In this document: positions 49,904 through 62,639 of the stretch, piece after piece
Position numbering within the stretch: the first letter of the stretch is position 1
Layout: every line of letters begins with the position of its first letter
The notes under the pieces: model-generated
Databases searched by the model: none
Seen by the model: only the letters and a program-made list of their open reading frames with translations
Told to the model about the DNA's origin: nothing
Position numbers and translations under genes: made by a program
Assembly (NCBI RefSeq): GCF_950023065.1
Contig: NC_088679.1
Location: forward strand, 65,906,001 to 65,970,000
Length of the DNA: 64,000 nucleotides
Source: Planococcus citri
Taxonomy: Eukaryota > Arthropoda > Insecta > Hemiptera > Pseudococcidae
Direction: 5' to 3'

Positions 49904-50858
49904 TGTGACGCGACCAGCGATACCATACCATAAGTCAGAAAACTTTTTTTTGAGATAATCGCGTTTTCATGGAAAAAGTCAGAAAATGTGACGCTCTGAG
50001 CGATACCATACCATATGTCGGCAAAATTTTTTTTCGTTTTATTGTGGTTACTGGTAGTGTTTTTCTTCCTCTTTTCAATGGTGCAAACAGATTTTCAAAA
50101 TATTAAAATCTGACAAATTTGCAAAATTTCAAAGTTGCGTATTTTTTGAAATTCAAAAACCAAAATTCTGAGAAAAACGTTTTTGAAAGTTTGGGTTATT
50201 TTTGTAACACGTTTAAAAACCAGTGAACAGTATTTTTTTTTTTTTTTTTTTTGATTTTCTTCATCTTTTAATGGTTTTACATCATAATATTTTTTTTTTT
50301 TTGACATTTTTTTATGAAAAGCACTTTTGTAAAACCGGTTTTTCACCACTAAAACGACGTGTTTGAGATTGGTGGGTACACCCATTCCAAAGTATAGGCT
50401 TCATAGTATATGAATCGACAAAAAATTTTTGTCGATTCATATACTATGAAGCCTATACTTTGGAATGGGTGTACCCACCAATCTCAAACACGTCGTTTTA
50501 GTGGTGAAAAACCGGTTTTACAAAAGTGCTTTTCATAAAAAAATGTCAAAAAAAAAAATATATATTATGATGTAAAACCATTAAAAGATGAAGAAAATCA
50601 AAAAAAAAAAAATACTGTTCACTTTTTTTTAAAAATGTTACAAAAATAACCCAAACTTTCAAAAACGTTTTTCTCAGAATTTTGGTTTTTGAATTTCAAA
50701 AAATACGCAACTTTGAAATTTTGTAAATTTGTCAGATTTTAATATTTTGAAAATCTGTTTGCACCATTGAAAAGAGGAAGAAAAACATTACCAGAAACCA
50801 CAATAAAACGAAAAAAATTTTTGCCGACATATGGTATGGTATCGCTGGTCGCGTCACA
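49904..50858. mobile_element. Nearly spacerless 0.87-0.95-kb palindrome (foldback/hairpin element)
   Basis: Arms of about 435 bp meet at about 50425 (GAATCGACAAAAAATTTTTGTCGATTC) with essentially no loop. They extend outward through GAAGCCTATACTTTGGAATG, CACGTCGTTTTAGTGG, GCACCATTGAAAAGAGGAAG to CATATGGTATGGTATCGCT. The outer end TGTGACGCGACCAGCGATAC (49904) pairs with the end at 50858; on the left the last ~85 bp of the arm is duplicated (49904 and 49988). The arms differ at several positions. There is no coding capacity. If transcribed as part of an intron it would fold into a long hairpin RNA. Confidence 0.85.
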
Positions 50859-50880
50859 AATGATTTTTTAGACATAAGTA

Positions 50881-51741
50881 AGGGTAAAAGTCCCCTATTC
50901 CGCCCAGTGCCTAATCCCGACCACCATGCATATCTCGTCTGTTATTAGCGCTACCTATTGAAAAGTGATATACACGTGTTCCTCTATCACAGACAATTAA
51001 TTTGAGACATTCCCTGCCACTGTAAAGCAAAAACTCGCGAAATAAATTGAATTTGAAGAAATTCCATGATCAAAAAATTGTTTTTCACCATTTTTTATCA
51101 CCAAAAATTTTCAACTTGTTATAACTAATTTTGTGGTGTTAAATATGATTTGTGATCGTGATTAAAGTGAGATTTTGATGGTATTGCCATTTTTGTAATC
51201 AATCACAGGTATGTATAGAAAATTTTTACAAAAGTGTAAAACAATATGGGTCTCCTAATCCCGACCACCCATAAGATCATGTAAATTCAGTCAGGGTGGT
51301 CGGGATTTGGGTACCAAATTCAGTCATTTTTGAGGTGCCTCAGAAGAAAATTCCAAAAAGCCATAAAGAATTATTCTATAACCCCAAAATTTTAATATGA
51401 GTTGGGGGAAGGTTCAATCCATCTTTTAAGCCATTTACTGTATTTTCATGTGAAATAGTATTTTATTGGTTGCTGCACTTTCAAATGTGGTCGGAATTAG
51501 GGTACCTAACTTTTGGAGGTGGTCGGGATTAGGATACCAAATTTTGAAAAATTGTTTTTGAGTTGTTTCGGAAAAAAATTCAAAAAACATATTAAGGATT
51601 ATTCATTTGGGCCAAAATTTTGATATGAGTTAGGGGAAGGTTCAACCTACATTTTAAGCCATTTACCACGTTTTGAAGTGGAATAGTCTTCGATTGGTGG
51701 CGGTTTTACAAAAAGTGGTCGGTTTTAGGCGACTTCACCCT
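50881..51741. mobile_element. 861-bp TIR element with TA duplication
   Basis: The left end AGGGTAAAAGTCCCCTA and right end TAGGCGACTTCACCCT form imperfect inverted repeats, flanked by TA (50879-50880; 51742-51743). The body repeats GTGGTCGGGATTAGG-type words and has an internal direct duplication of about 240 bp (starting near 51297 and 51521, sharing GAGTTRGGGGAAGGTTCAA). There is no transposase. A non-autonomous Tc1/mariner-like origin is inferred from the TA duplication. Confidence 0.75.
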
Positions 51742-51743
51742 TA

Positions 51744-54474
51744 CCTATTTTTTATTATTATTATTTTTTTTCAAAAATCATTGTTAATTTTATTGTTTGG
51801 GTATTGATTTCTAAATTAGGTACTCCAAGTACATATTTTCTCAAATAAGACTTTCATATTTTTTTTAACTCAGTAGGTACATATCTACTTTCTTTTTTCA
51901 ACAATTAGTGCGAAAACGATTAAATTTTGTTGACATTTTTGTCAATTCGCTTGAATTTAAAAATATTTTTGCGCAAATTTTTCAATCGCTTAAAAATTTT
52001 TGAACATGTTTTTTTTCCATTTGTAACTGTTCTTACTAATTGTGCATAAGCCCCGAGAAAAATAAATTTTATCAATTTTTTAGTTTTGTGGATGGGGGGG
52101 GGGGTGATGAAAATGGCAAGTAGCGTGTTGATTTAATCAAGCCAAATTTCATTTTATTTTTGCTATCATTTCTACTGGAAAATTGTGATTCTTGAAAGGG
52201 GAAGGGATACGATTCGTTATGGAAATCCTTTCCAAGAATACGCAAAAATATCGACACTTTTCTAACAATGAAATTTACAAGAGGGTAAAGTTTCATGAAA
52301 CATGACCAAAGAAAAAAAAATGAAATAAAATAAAGGGCGACTAGGTACAGACGATAGGATCATTTTAGAATTTCATTTATTTTCATCCGTCGCGGTGTTG
52401 GGGGTAAAAGGTGCTAAGAATATCAAAGTAACTTCTCGCTTCCCTCGGGAAAATTCGACTAAAAAACTTTTCTCCTTTTTTTTCTCATCGAATGAAAGAA
52501 AAAGGGAAGAATAAAAAAGCCTGCAAAGTTTATGAAAATTTTTCCCGTTCATATGGTAAAAAATTAGTCTGAGAAACAAACAAAGATATAGTTAGCCCCG
52601 GTAAAATATAAGGTAAGACAAAGTGTAATGGAATCAGCTCAAAAACAGAGGGAGAGTGAGAAAGATGTGGCGAAAGAATAAGAGAGCAGAACGAGCAGCT
52701 TTTAAGTCACGAGACGAGAGTTGGGTAATGTCGAAATGAGGTTTTCATCGCGGTAACATTTTAAACAAGGGGGTTCTAAGTTGTCGGCTATGGAAGCTGA
52801 GGCGAGACCGGGTATTACCTGCCTACCCTTTTAAAAACCAACTGACCGTTTTTCTAATTCGTTTTCAATTACTTTTCGCCGGTTTCTTGTACCATATAAA
52901 CAAAATTTCACCAGGAGAGGAAACGTTGGCGATTCGCTTTCGTTATGGTTTGATGTGTGCGAACTGCGAAGGTGTACGCGGATTTTTATCGCTCGAAAAA
53001 TATATTTAATTGGTTAAGTTAGGTGTAGATGATTTATCGGTGGTTTTTTAATGCTCGAATTACTCTATCGATTAACCGTATACTATGGTACTTGACTACT
53101 TGGTCGGCTCTTCTGTAAATAAACAGTGTTACCAAACGTAAAGTAGCGTATAAATTTAACTTTCGTATGCGTTTGCCAAGTTCATAGGGCAACTATTTGT
53201 ATGGTTGTTGACGATGCATTTTTTTTTGTGTGTTCGAACTCTTGTAGCCGTTTTTAATGGCTGCTGGTTTTATTACGAGTTGTAATACACGTATATGTGT
53301 TCCGAATTAAGCTCTTTTAAATAGCGCGTATTCAATGAATAAAATCTCTTCAAGTTTTTACAAACTTTGCGGCCTATGCGGTTATACGCGGATTTAACTG
53401 AAATGAGGTTTATTATGTTCCATTAATCGGTTCAGATAATTTCTATTTATCGTGGTTTAATTTTATACTTCCAATTGTTTCATCTTTGAATGAAATTTTC
53501 CACATGAAATTTCTATCGTCTTAAATGAACGTGTATAATCGAGAAAGGCAAAAAATTCCTAAAATTCTTCTCCAAGATACATACATCAAAAGCCTAAAGC
53601 CTGATTAAATTTTCAAATTTCCTTCATCCTCGTGCCTACTAAATGTTTCTAATAACTTATTACACGGTAAAGAAATGGCGAAGTAATGAAATTTCAACAA
53701 TATTATTTGTATTGGCAAATTCTTCCCGGCGAATTGGCAGAGGAATTTTAGTAGAGAAATTTTCACTCGAAAAATCTTTCAAATGTAAGGCTTTGTGGTT
53801 TAAATTTCTTTTCGTCGTCCAGCCATTATTCGAGGTGAGTAACCGAAGTATTAATTTCGAGTGGTTTTGAATAGAAATGTAGACATTGGTGAATCTTTTG
53901 ATGATGGGTTTTATATGATTTTGTTTGAGTTTTGAACTTTTTTTGTTGGGTTTCTTTGGCAAAGGATGGCCTAAATTGCCTTGAGAAGTGGAGGGGGAAG
54001 AAAAGATGATGATGAAATTTTTCGGATTTTGCTCTCATTGTTCTACTTCGGTTGACTATTTGGAATTGAAAATTACTTGGATAATATTTAACTCATCTTT
54101 GGGCAAAGAAATGCGACCTCGACACAATTTTAGAAAAAATTCAAATTTTTTGACAATGTTGGCAAGAGACGTGATTTTTAGAAAGTTTGTGCAAATTATT
54201 AATTTTTTGAAAATTTTGGAAAAAGAGGGCATTTTTTTGTTAATTTTGACTAAAATGAGATTCCTTGGACAGTTTTGAACAGAAATGTGACCTTGAACCA
54301 ATTTTGGAAAAATTGAGAATTTTGACAATATTTTTACCAGAGTTAAGTAGGATTCTTTTTTGGTAATTTTTAGAATTGTGAAACTTTCAGTTTCTGCCAA
54401 TATTGCAAAATAACCGGAGTTTTTTGTCAATTTTAATCAAAATGAGATTATTTTACAACTTTGTCGAAAAAAAT
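51744..54474. other. Gene-free stretch
   Basis: AT-rich DNA with a G11 tract at 52094-52104. Near 53800-53840 a pyrimidine-rich stretch ending CGTCGTCCAG is followed 12 nt later by GTGAGTAA; I do not call an exon. From 53990 the degenerate TTTTGACAATTTTGG words begin. Confidence 0.4.
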
Positions 54475-55690
54475 GGGTGCAGTCTCTTCATTGACACATT
54501 TGTTTGGCTTCTTAAGGTCGTCTACCTTCTTGTCTGGTCTCTTGAGGTCATTGACCCGTTTGTCTGACTTCTTGTCTGGTCGTTTGGGGTCATTGACCCA
54601 TCTGTGTTGCTTCCTGTCTAGTTTAATGAGGTCATTGACCCATCATTCTGGTCTCTCTAAGTCGTCTGGCTTCCTGTATGGTCTCTTGAGGGCATTGACC
54701 CGTCTGTTTGGATTTCTGTCTGGTTTCATGGGGTCATTGACTCATCATTTTGTAATTTCATGGTGGTCTATCTTTATGTATGGTCGCCTGAGGTCATTGA
54801 CCCGTCTGTTTGGATTCCTGTCTGGTCTCTTGGGGTCATTCACACAGCTTCCTGTCCAGTTTCATGAGGTCATTGACCCATCATTCTGGTCTCTCAAGGT
54901 CGTCTGACTTCCTGTATGGTTTCATGGGGTCATTGACTCATCTTTCTGACATCTTAAGGTCGTCTATCTTCATGTATGGTTTCCTGAGGTCATTGACCCG
55001 TCTGTTTGGTTCCTGTCTGGTCTCTTGGGGTCATTCACCCGGCTTCCTGTCCAGTTTCGTGAGGTCACTGACCCATCATTCTGGTCTCTCAAGGTCGTCT
55101 GACTTCCTGTATGGTCTCTTGAGGCCATTGACCCGTCATCTCATCCGGCTTCTTGTCTGGTATCTTGGGGTCATTGACCCGTCTTTCTGACCCCTCAAAG
55201 TCGTATGTTTTTCAGGCTGCTTTCTTGAGGCCATTGACCCACCTTTCTGGCCTTTCAAGGTCGTCCTGTCTTCCCGTATGGTTTCTTGCGAGGTCATTGA
55301 CCCACCTGCGTGGCTTCTTGAGGTAATTGACTCGTCTTTTTGGTCTCTCAAGGTCGTCTATCTGGTCTCTCAAGGTCGTACATACCTACCTTTCTAGCCT
55401 CTTGAGGTCATTGACTCATCTGCCCGACTTCTGAAGGTCGTCCATTCGCCTTACTAGTCTCTTGAGGTAATTGACCCGTATGGTTGGCCTTTCAAGGTCA
55501 TCTGTCTGCTTGTCTAGCCTCCTGAGGTTATTGACTCGCCTGTCTGGCTTCTCAAAGTCATCTGTCTGCCGGTATCTGTATTCTCAAGGTCACTGATCTG
55601 TCTGTCTGGCATCTCAAGGCTGCCTGTCTTCCTGCCTGGTCTCTTGAGGTCATTGACCCGTCCATCTTGCCTATTCTTTTCAAGTTTTTG
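54475..55690 (+). repeat. GC-richer minisatellite array
   Basis: Phrases GAGGTCATTGACCCRTC, TGTCTGGYTTCYTG and CTCAAGGTCGTCTGACTTCC recur about every 33-62 bp for 1.2 kb. Units are heterogeneous and partly nested, with near-identical blocks of about 150 bp (54865-54935 and 55060-55120 regions). Long open frames exist on both strands because units rarely contain stops. The apparent protein is a low-complexity Leu/Ser/Arg repeat, so I treat this as non-coding. Confidence 0.88.
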
Positions 55691-58489
55691 AAAGTCTGAC
55701 ATGATATGAATATGAATTTAATAATTTTTTCTGTTTTGAAAAGTCAATGTTACGCAGGTCAGCGTGACATGGGTGGGTCTAAAGTGTCTCAACCAACTCA
55801 CGGCTCAAAAAATTTATTCATGTCAAAATGTGCGGTAACTTCAACACTGTTTTGAAAAAAATTTAGATTTTTTTGAGAATTTTGGCAAGAAATGTGACTT
55901 TAACACAATTTTAGAAAAAATTTAAACTTTGAAAATTTTGACAAAAACTAGGACTTTTGACAGTTTTTATATTTTAAAAAAACATACTTACTTGCATTTT
56001 TAGGCTATTTTAGTAAAACATTGAATCTTGTTTGGAGAATTTCGGTGAAAAAACAAGACTTGCCACATTTTTGTTAGGAAATAGTTTTGTTTTCAACAAT
56101 TTTGGCGAAAGGTATAACTTTTATTTGACAATTTCAAGTGAAAAAACAGGACTTTTTAAACAGATAATTGAATAGTCAAAATACATAGATACGTTTTGGA
56201 TGCTTTGGGAGAAAAGACATAATTTCTTATCAATTTTGACAATAATTAAAACTTTTTTTTTGGCAATTTTGACCAAAAAAAAGAGACCTATTCGACAGTC
56301 TTGACAAAAAAGCAAGACCACAGCAGTACATAAGTACAACGGGGTACACAAGGAAAACATCTGGAAAACAGTATGGAAAGCAGGATTGTTGAACATCCTG
56401 CTAAAGAGCCCCTTAAAGAAAATCAATATTCAAGATTTGAAATTCAAAATTTCATTTCGACAAAAAAACACAATCTGTCAGTTCAAGCTGATTTCCCACT
56501 TTCTCAAACACGCATAACTCATTTCTTCCTCTCTTGACTTTTTTTTTCCTTTTTAAAAATAAGGCAAAAAAATCTTTCACACCCATCTGGACATAGTCGG
56601 GTACTTGAAATTAATCATGCGATAGTGCCTACTTTTCATTAAGTTAATTCAACGCATTTCGTTTTCATTTTAAACTCGACAGACGTGGACGGTATAAACT
56701 TGAGCAGTAAATCTTGATGCAATCGAATCGATACGTAGGTACGTCCATCTTTAATATTCAACTCGCGTGAATCGAAAGCGTAAAAAAATCTCAAATTTAA
56801 AATCGGACCAGACACTCGTGTAAATAATATTCGAAAGCAACAAGTAGTTTTCCAAACATAACCCATCTGTAAAGTTAAACCAGCGTAAATTAGGCATGAA
56901 TACGAGAAGGCGCAACAAAAAAAAAAAAAAAAAGGAAAAAAAGAAAAGGGTAAAAGAACTCCTTTCGCACGTTCGTCAATCTTGCAAGAAGAAATAAAAC
57001 ATCCTTATAGTATCCATCTTCGACAGACCATTTTAACGTGCTGTAATCGACCTTGTGACCGTACAGCGTAAGAAACCGGAGTAATATACGCGGTGGATCC
57101 AGAACCACTTCAACGGAAACTTTACGTATACCAACGTTAAGCTTTATATGTGTGGCGTGTTCCTTTTCATTTTATGATAACGCTTTTCGCCTAACTGAAT
57201 TCAATTTAATTAACGTAACGTAGTTAATCCCTCCTCGTCGACTACGCTTTTACCTAAGAAAATTATGTATTTCTCTGTAGCAATCGTCCCTATATGTAGA
57301 TGAGAAGAGGGGGACGATGAGGAGGACTTATGCAAAAAAGGGAAACGATGCGTATGTAGTTAGGATACGTACTATATGCTTTTAGTTTTAGAGGAAATTA
57401 ATTCCTAGTAAACTCGATGCTTATATATCAATATTACGAAATTTTATACTCCTTTAGGATACGTTTAACATTTTATGACTCGCGTACGACGAATGGTGGT
57501 TAATAGTTATTAATTTGACTTGAGCACGAGTCTATCGCCCTATATATCTAACGTTAGCTACGAGTACGTAGGTGAGTAAGTAAATATTTTTCTTTCGGCC
57601 TTCTTGCCAATGTTTCTTTGCTTAGGTTAAGTCGAGCAGAAGGTGTCTTCCTAAAGGAAGTGAGATTAATATGCATTCGGTAAGGATTCGAAAATCTTTT
57701 CTAGTATTCTGAGATTACCAAATGTGGACTTATGAGCTGGCAAAGCTTGGTTACAGGGTTGAGGAATAATTATGTAAGATTTTACTTTTTGAGTAAATTA
57801 AATACACACAGAAAGAAAGCTTTGAGCACTGAACTACACCGATCAGATGATAATAAATAGGTGTTTTCCAATTATGTACTAGAATGAAAAGGTGAGACAA
57901 AGGTCTGTGCGATCCATTTCAAATTTCATCGATAATTTTTCGTCCAAATTTTCCACCTGAAATTGAATTTCAGGTAAAAACCTCAAAATTGTGTGCATTT
58001 TTTGAACATTTCAACATTCACCAAATTTTGTGCAGAAAAATCCTGTAAAAAACCGCCTGATTGATCTCTATTGCATATTTCAGCTAATTATACAAGTAGG
58101 ACAAGTAGGTACTTTGTTCAAATACAAAATCAGTCCGTAAAGCAATAATTAATAAAGAACTGCGACGAAATTTAAAACATTATTTCCCCAGAACTTTCCT
58201 ACCACTTTAGGCAACAATTTCAGGGATTAAAAAGAAAAGAGAGGGGGGGTTCCTGCGCTGAATTTTTTGAAATTAGACGGATAATTCCAGTACAGCTGTT
58301 CCAAAATTATCACTATAAAAAAAAACAAAAAATAATCACGAAACTTTGGCAACGAACTATGTGAGACAAATGAGCTTTGACAGTCAAGAGATTTGATGTT
58401 GAACATTTCCCTTCTCGGAAATTTTATTGTGAGGACCTTATTTCGTCCAGTAAAATGTCTTTCATGAAAAATGTTCCGTTTCATTTCAT
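55691..58489. other. Gene-free stretch
   Basis: AT-rich; degenerate TTTTGACAATTTT words at 55850-56290, otherwise no recognised feature. A poly-A run lies near 56919. Confidence 0.4.
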
Positions 58490-60540
58490 TTTAGTCGAAA
58501 TTAACAGAAAAAAGCCATGTTTCTGCCAAAATAGTCAAAAACTGCATTATTTGTAAAAACTGCCAAAAATCCTAGGTAATTATTGCAAAAACAGTCAAAA
58601 AAATCTTAATTTTTGTCAAAATTGATAGAAAAAACTTGGTCTTTGCAAAAATTGCTAAAATGTTCCTTAATTACAAAAATTGCCAAAAAAAAAGTCTCAA
58701 TGTTATTCTGGCAAAGCTAAATCTCAATCTTTTTAACACTGTGCTAAAGTTGATTACCTTACACTTTTTGCCAAATAGTCAAAAAATCTGATTTTAGTCA
58801 AAATGGACAAAAAAGCCCTGTTTTTGCGGAAATTTTCGAGAAATTTCTCCTTTATGTAATAAAAGCTACCAAAAAAGTCCTAAGCTGCTATTTTTTGCAA
58901 AAATTGTCAACAAATCTTCATTTTTTTCTAAAATTGTGTTGAGGGTATGTTTTTTATTAAAACTGTCAAAAGAATTTCATATTGGCCAAAATTTACAAAA
59001 AAGTCCTGTTTTGGCCAGAAAGTCCCTCATTTGCAAAAACTGCCAAAAAATCCTAATTCTAGCAAAAATTGTCAAAAAATCTTAATTTTTGTCAAAATTG
59101 ACTAGAAAATCTGTTTTTAGCCAAAATTGCCAATAAGTCTCTTATTTACAAAAATTGCCAAAAAATTCTGGCAAAACTTCTCAACAAATCTCAAATTTTA
59201 AACACTATGTTAAAGTTATCTTACATTTTTTGCCACAACTGTTGAAAAATCTTATTTTAGTCAAAAGTCAAAACTGAAAAAAAAATGCAACATTTTTGAC
59301 AAAATTGTAGGTACCATTTTTGCCAAAATTGTCAGGAGTTTCTTACTCGCAAAAATCATCAAAAAAAGTCCTCAGCAGCCAATTCCAGCAAAAATTGTCG
59401 AAGAGTATATAAATTTCTTCTAAGACTGTATTGAGGTCACATGTCTTGCGAAAACTGTCAAAATAAGAACTTCATATTAGTCAAAATTCATAAACAGACA
59501 ACCTATTTTATTCTGTTTTGGCCGAAAAGTCCTCACTTTCAAAAACTGCCAAAAAATCCTATTTATTGCAAAAATAGTAAAAAAATCTTATCAGTAGTCA
59601 AAATTAACAGATAAAAAACCTGTGTTTGTCAAAATTGTCATGTTTTTAAAAAAACCTTAATTCCTGCCAAATTTTTGAAAAAGTTCGCATCTTTTTTAAA
59701 AACTGCGTAAAAGTTAAGATACATTTTTCGCCAGAATAGCAAAAAAAACAACTTATTTTAGTCAAAATCGACAGAAAAGTCCTGTTTTTGCAGAAATTGT
59801 CAAAATTCCCTTCATTTGCAAAAAAACTGCCAAAAATTTCGAATTCTCGCAAAAATTGTCAAAAAATTTTATTTTTTTAGAAATTGCGTCAAAAGTACAT
59901 TTTTTTAAAAAATAGTTTTAAAAATCTCACAAAAGTCAAAACTGACAAAAAAATCTAAACTTGTCAAAAAGTCACATTTTTTGCTTAAATTGTCAAAAAG
60001 TTTTAATTGTTGCAATTATTGCTGAAAAATTATTGCTGTTTTGCCAAAACATCCAAAAATTATTAATTTTTGTCTTAGCATGTCCAAAAAGTCCAGTTCT
60101 TTTCTCAAAATTTCCTCAAAAATATCATATTTTCAGACAAACATGCAAAAAATCTCGTTACTAATATTTTTTTTCGCCAAAATTGCAAAAAAAAGTTTTA
60201 TGTTCTTTGGAAATTGACGAGAAAAAAGTTATGAGTTAGGTCTTTTCTTTCTCAAAGAAAATTGTGGTGAAGTCCCATTTTTGTCTAGATTGTAAGAAAG
60301 TCCCAATTTTGCCAAAATTGTCAAGAATTTCTGCTTTTTTGCCTCAACATCTAAAAAGTATCAATTTTTTCGTTAGCTGTTTGAAAAGTCCTGTTTTCTG
60401 CCCAAATTTCCATAAAATGTCCTGTTCCTATCTTTGTCTAAAAAGTTCTATGTTTTGTAATTTTAAATTCATTTTCTTCTTTCAGAATTTCAATTTTTTT
60501 TCTCATAATTTTCTAGTTGTCTTTGAAAATTGAAACATTT
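58490..60540. repeat. Degenerate CAAAAATTGTCAAAAA low-complexity tract
   Basis: For 2 kb the sequence is built from variants of AAAAATTGYCAAAAAATC and GTCAAAATTGACA. No strict period is visible, but the word order (Cs and Gs spaced about 20-30 bp apart) is strikingly uniform. Similar but weaker tracts lie at 13230-14830, 48790-49130 and 53990-54470. Open frames across it are spurious. Confidence 0.6.
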
Positions 60541-62635
60541 TGACCCAAAAAAATTCTAGCTTAGATAAACTGAAATCGCCTCTTCCTTTTAAACTTCATA
60601 TTATTGAGAGGCACTTGAGTGAAGGGAAGGGAGAGGGAGGATAAGGAGAAGAGAAATTAGACTCGAGCTATTTAGATTGGAATTAACATTTACGTTACGT
60701 ATTTTATCAATTCGAGGAAATTTCATCCAAATCGCAAAATTTTATACGAAAAAAGTATAAAATTTCCGCAAGGACGTACAAATTGACAGAATTTGATTAA
60801 CGACAACGTTAAGAATTGAAAAAGAACAATTCTTCGTATTTTCACATCCTCCACTGCTGCCGTTTATTTCACCACTTCACGAATTGCAAACCAATTTTCG
60901 ATCATTAAATATAGAAAGCATTCGCCGAAGAGCTTCCAGCAGGGGGAAAAAATTGTGGGGAAAAATTTCTCGCAGAAAATTACGAATTAATAATTCGTAG
61001 AGAATACTCGGCTGCTTGAAACTCGCACACGTCAAGCAACTGAAAAACGACATCTCTGTTTGGCGTTCATTTGTAACCCTTGTAAAAGCTCGACGGCGGA
61101 GCGGAGGGGAACTGAGATAAATTTCTTAAATCGAGCGATTCTATAGTTATTCGATGTCATTGGTAAGTAAGTAAACTGAGGCGAAATTAAAGCTACACTC
61201 GTATCTAGCTGATGTAAACCGCACCGAGTCGAATATCTACCTCATTACTGTATAGTAAATGAACGATGACGTTTGAAATGTACCAATGAGTGACATTACA
61301 TTGGTTTCATTACCATAACTAAGTCAGTTGAACATTTCGCGCAGTATTAAAACCATCTTGCGGGTTAAGTTTGGCGCAGGATTAGGGATTTAGTATGAAC
61401 ATGGAAACAATTGGAAGAGTTTCGTTCTCGCTGCAGCAAGCTCGCGCTGTATAAGATGAGCCGGATCAGCAGGTATAATATGATCAAAAATTAAATACTC
61501 TTTAATCTAATCCTTTCATTTAGGTGGAAAATCTCTCGAATTGTTTTCGCATTTTGGCCCGAACTACGAGTATATAAGAAAAGGATTTTTATTTTTATAA
61601 CATCGTTATACCGCGTGTTTATTTTTATTACATTTCGAGTCGCTCGCGAGGAAACGTGTAGTATACTTATAAGAAAAAGAAGCAGGAAACCAGGCTGTAT
61701 AGTGTGTATGGTGAGAAATACTATATTCACAATGTGTATGGATAAGTTTTCTCCCAAGTACATATCCTATACCAAGTTTAAAGCCTCCATATTAGTACAT
61801 TTGCGGAACGAAAAGTTGAAAGAACAACAGAAACACACGTTTGCGAGTGGATGAAGTTTTAACTTCTCTGCAAATCTAATTATCGAGAAGATTGCGTTAA
61901 AGTAATAGAAAAACTTTATAAAGAAGTCGTATGACCTTGTGTAAAGAGATCACGTATAAGAGTTAAAAACACGTACCCTCGCTCATAGTTAATTAACTAA
62001 CGGTCAAAAACTTTCCAAAAGCACTTTATTCGCAAAATACAGATGACGCGTGCTATATAAAATTATAACCCTCTCGTAGTATGTACTTGCAACCGGAAAA
62101 AATACGCGTATTAGGCAAAAAAAATATGCTATAGAATGGATCGTGAATATGACCGAATTTCCTTTCTGGAATTCAGTGCAGTTCAGATTGTTTTTGTTGT
62201 ATGGAGTGCAAAAAATATGTACTTATACAAATATTGTTCGAGGAATTACAGATTAAGGACAAAGTTGGAGTTGGGGAAATTTTTTCACAATTTTTGAGCA
62301 TGGTCGCCGTGGAAATATCATTTTTACAATTTTTCCAGCTAATTTTTGGTGCTTAAAATGGTGGTATCTCTGATTTTCATCACATCTCCCAGAAAAAAAA
62401 AAACTTTAACGGGAATACAAACTGGCAAAAGTTTTAAATTTTTACTATTTTGTAGTTTTCAAGTTGACCTTGCTCGAATCTTTACAAAATCCGTATTTTC
62501 CTAAAAATTATGAGCACCACTAACTTAATGCACTTTTGAGAACTGCAGCTTTCATAGTAGGTACTTGATTTTTCATCTGATAACCTTGAACCATACAATG
62601 CACCTTTCTCTATAAATTAACTACTGTACTGTTTA
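60541..62635. other. Gene-free stretch
   Basis: No recognised gene. The pair of overlapping opposite frames at 61491-61854 carries no family motif. Confidence 0.4.
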
Positions 62636-62639
62636 AACT

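Noticed and set aside
49904..50858. Palindromes as assembly or chimera artefacts
   Set aside because: Arms differ by substitutions and indels and have defined ends, so true elements are more likely; long reads would still be decisive.
53800..53842. Possible 12-nt microexon (CCAG acceptor, GTGAGTAA donor)
   Set aside because: Plausible signals but no phase or homology support; too short to distinguish from chance.
54461..55190. Open frames of 126-148 codons in the 54-55 kb minisatellite
   Set aside because: Low-complexity Leu/Ser/Arg repeats, open on both strands, with no splice or family signal.
60264..60533. Phe/Ser/Lys-rich open frames in the 58.5-60.5 kb tract
   Set aside because: They arise from the repeated AAAAATTGTC words and occur in several frames and both strands.
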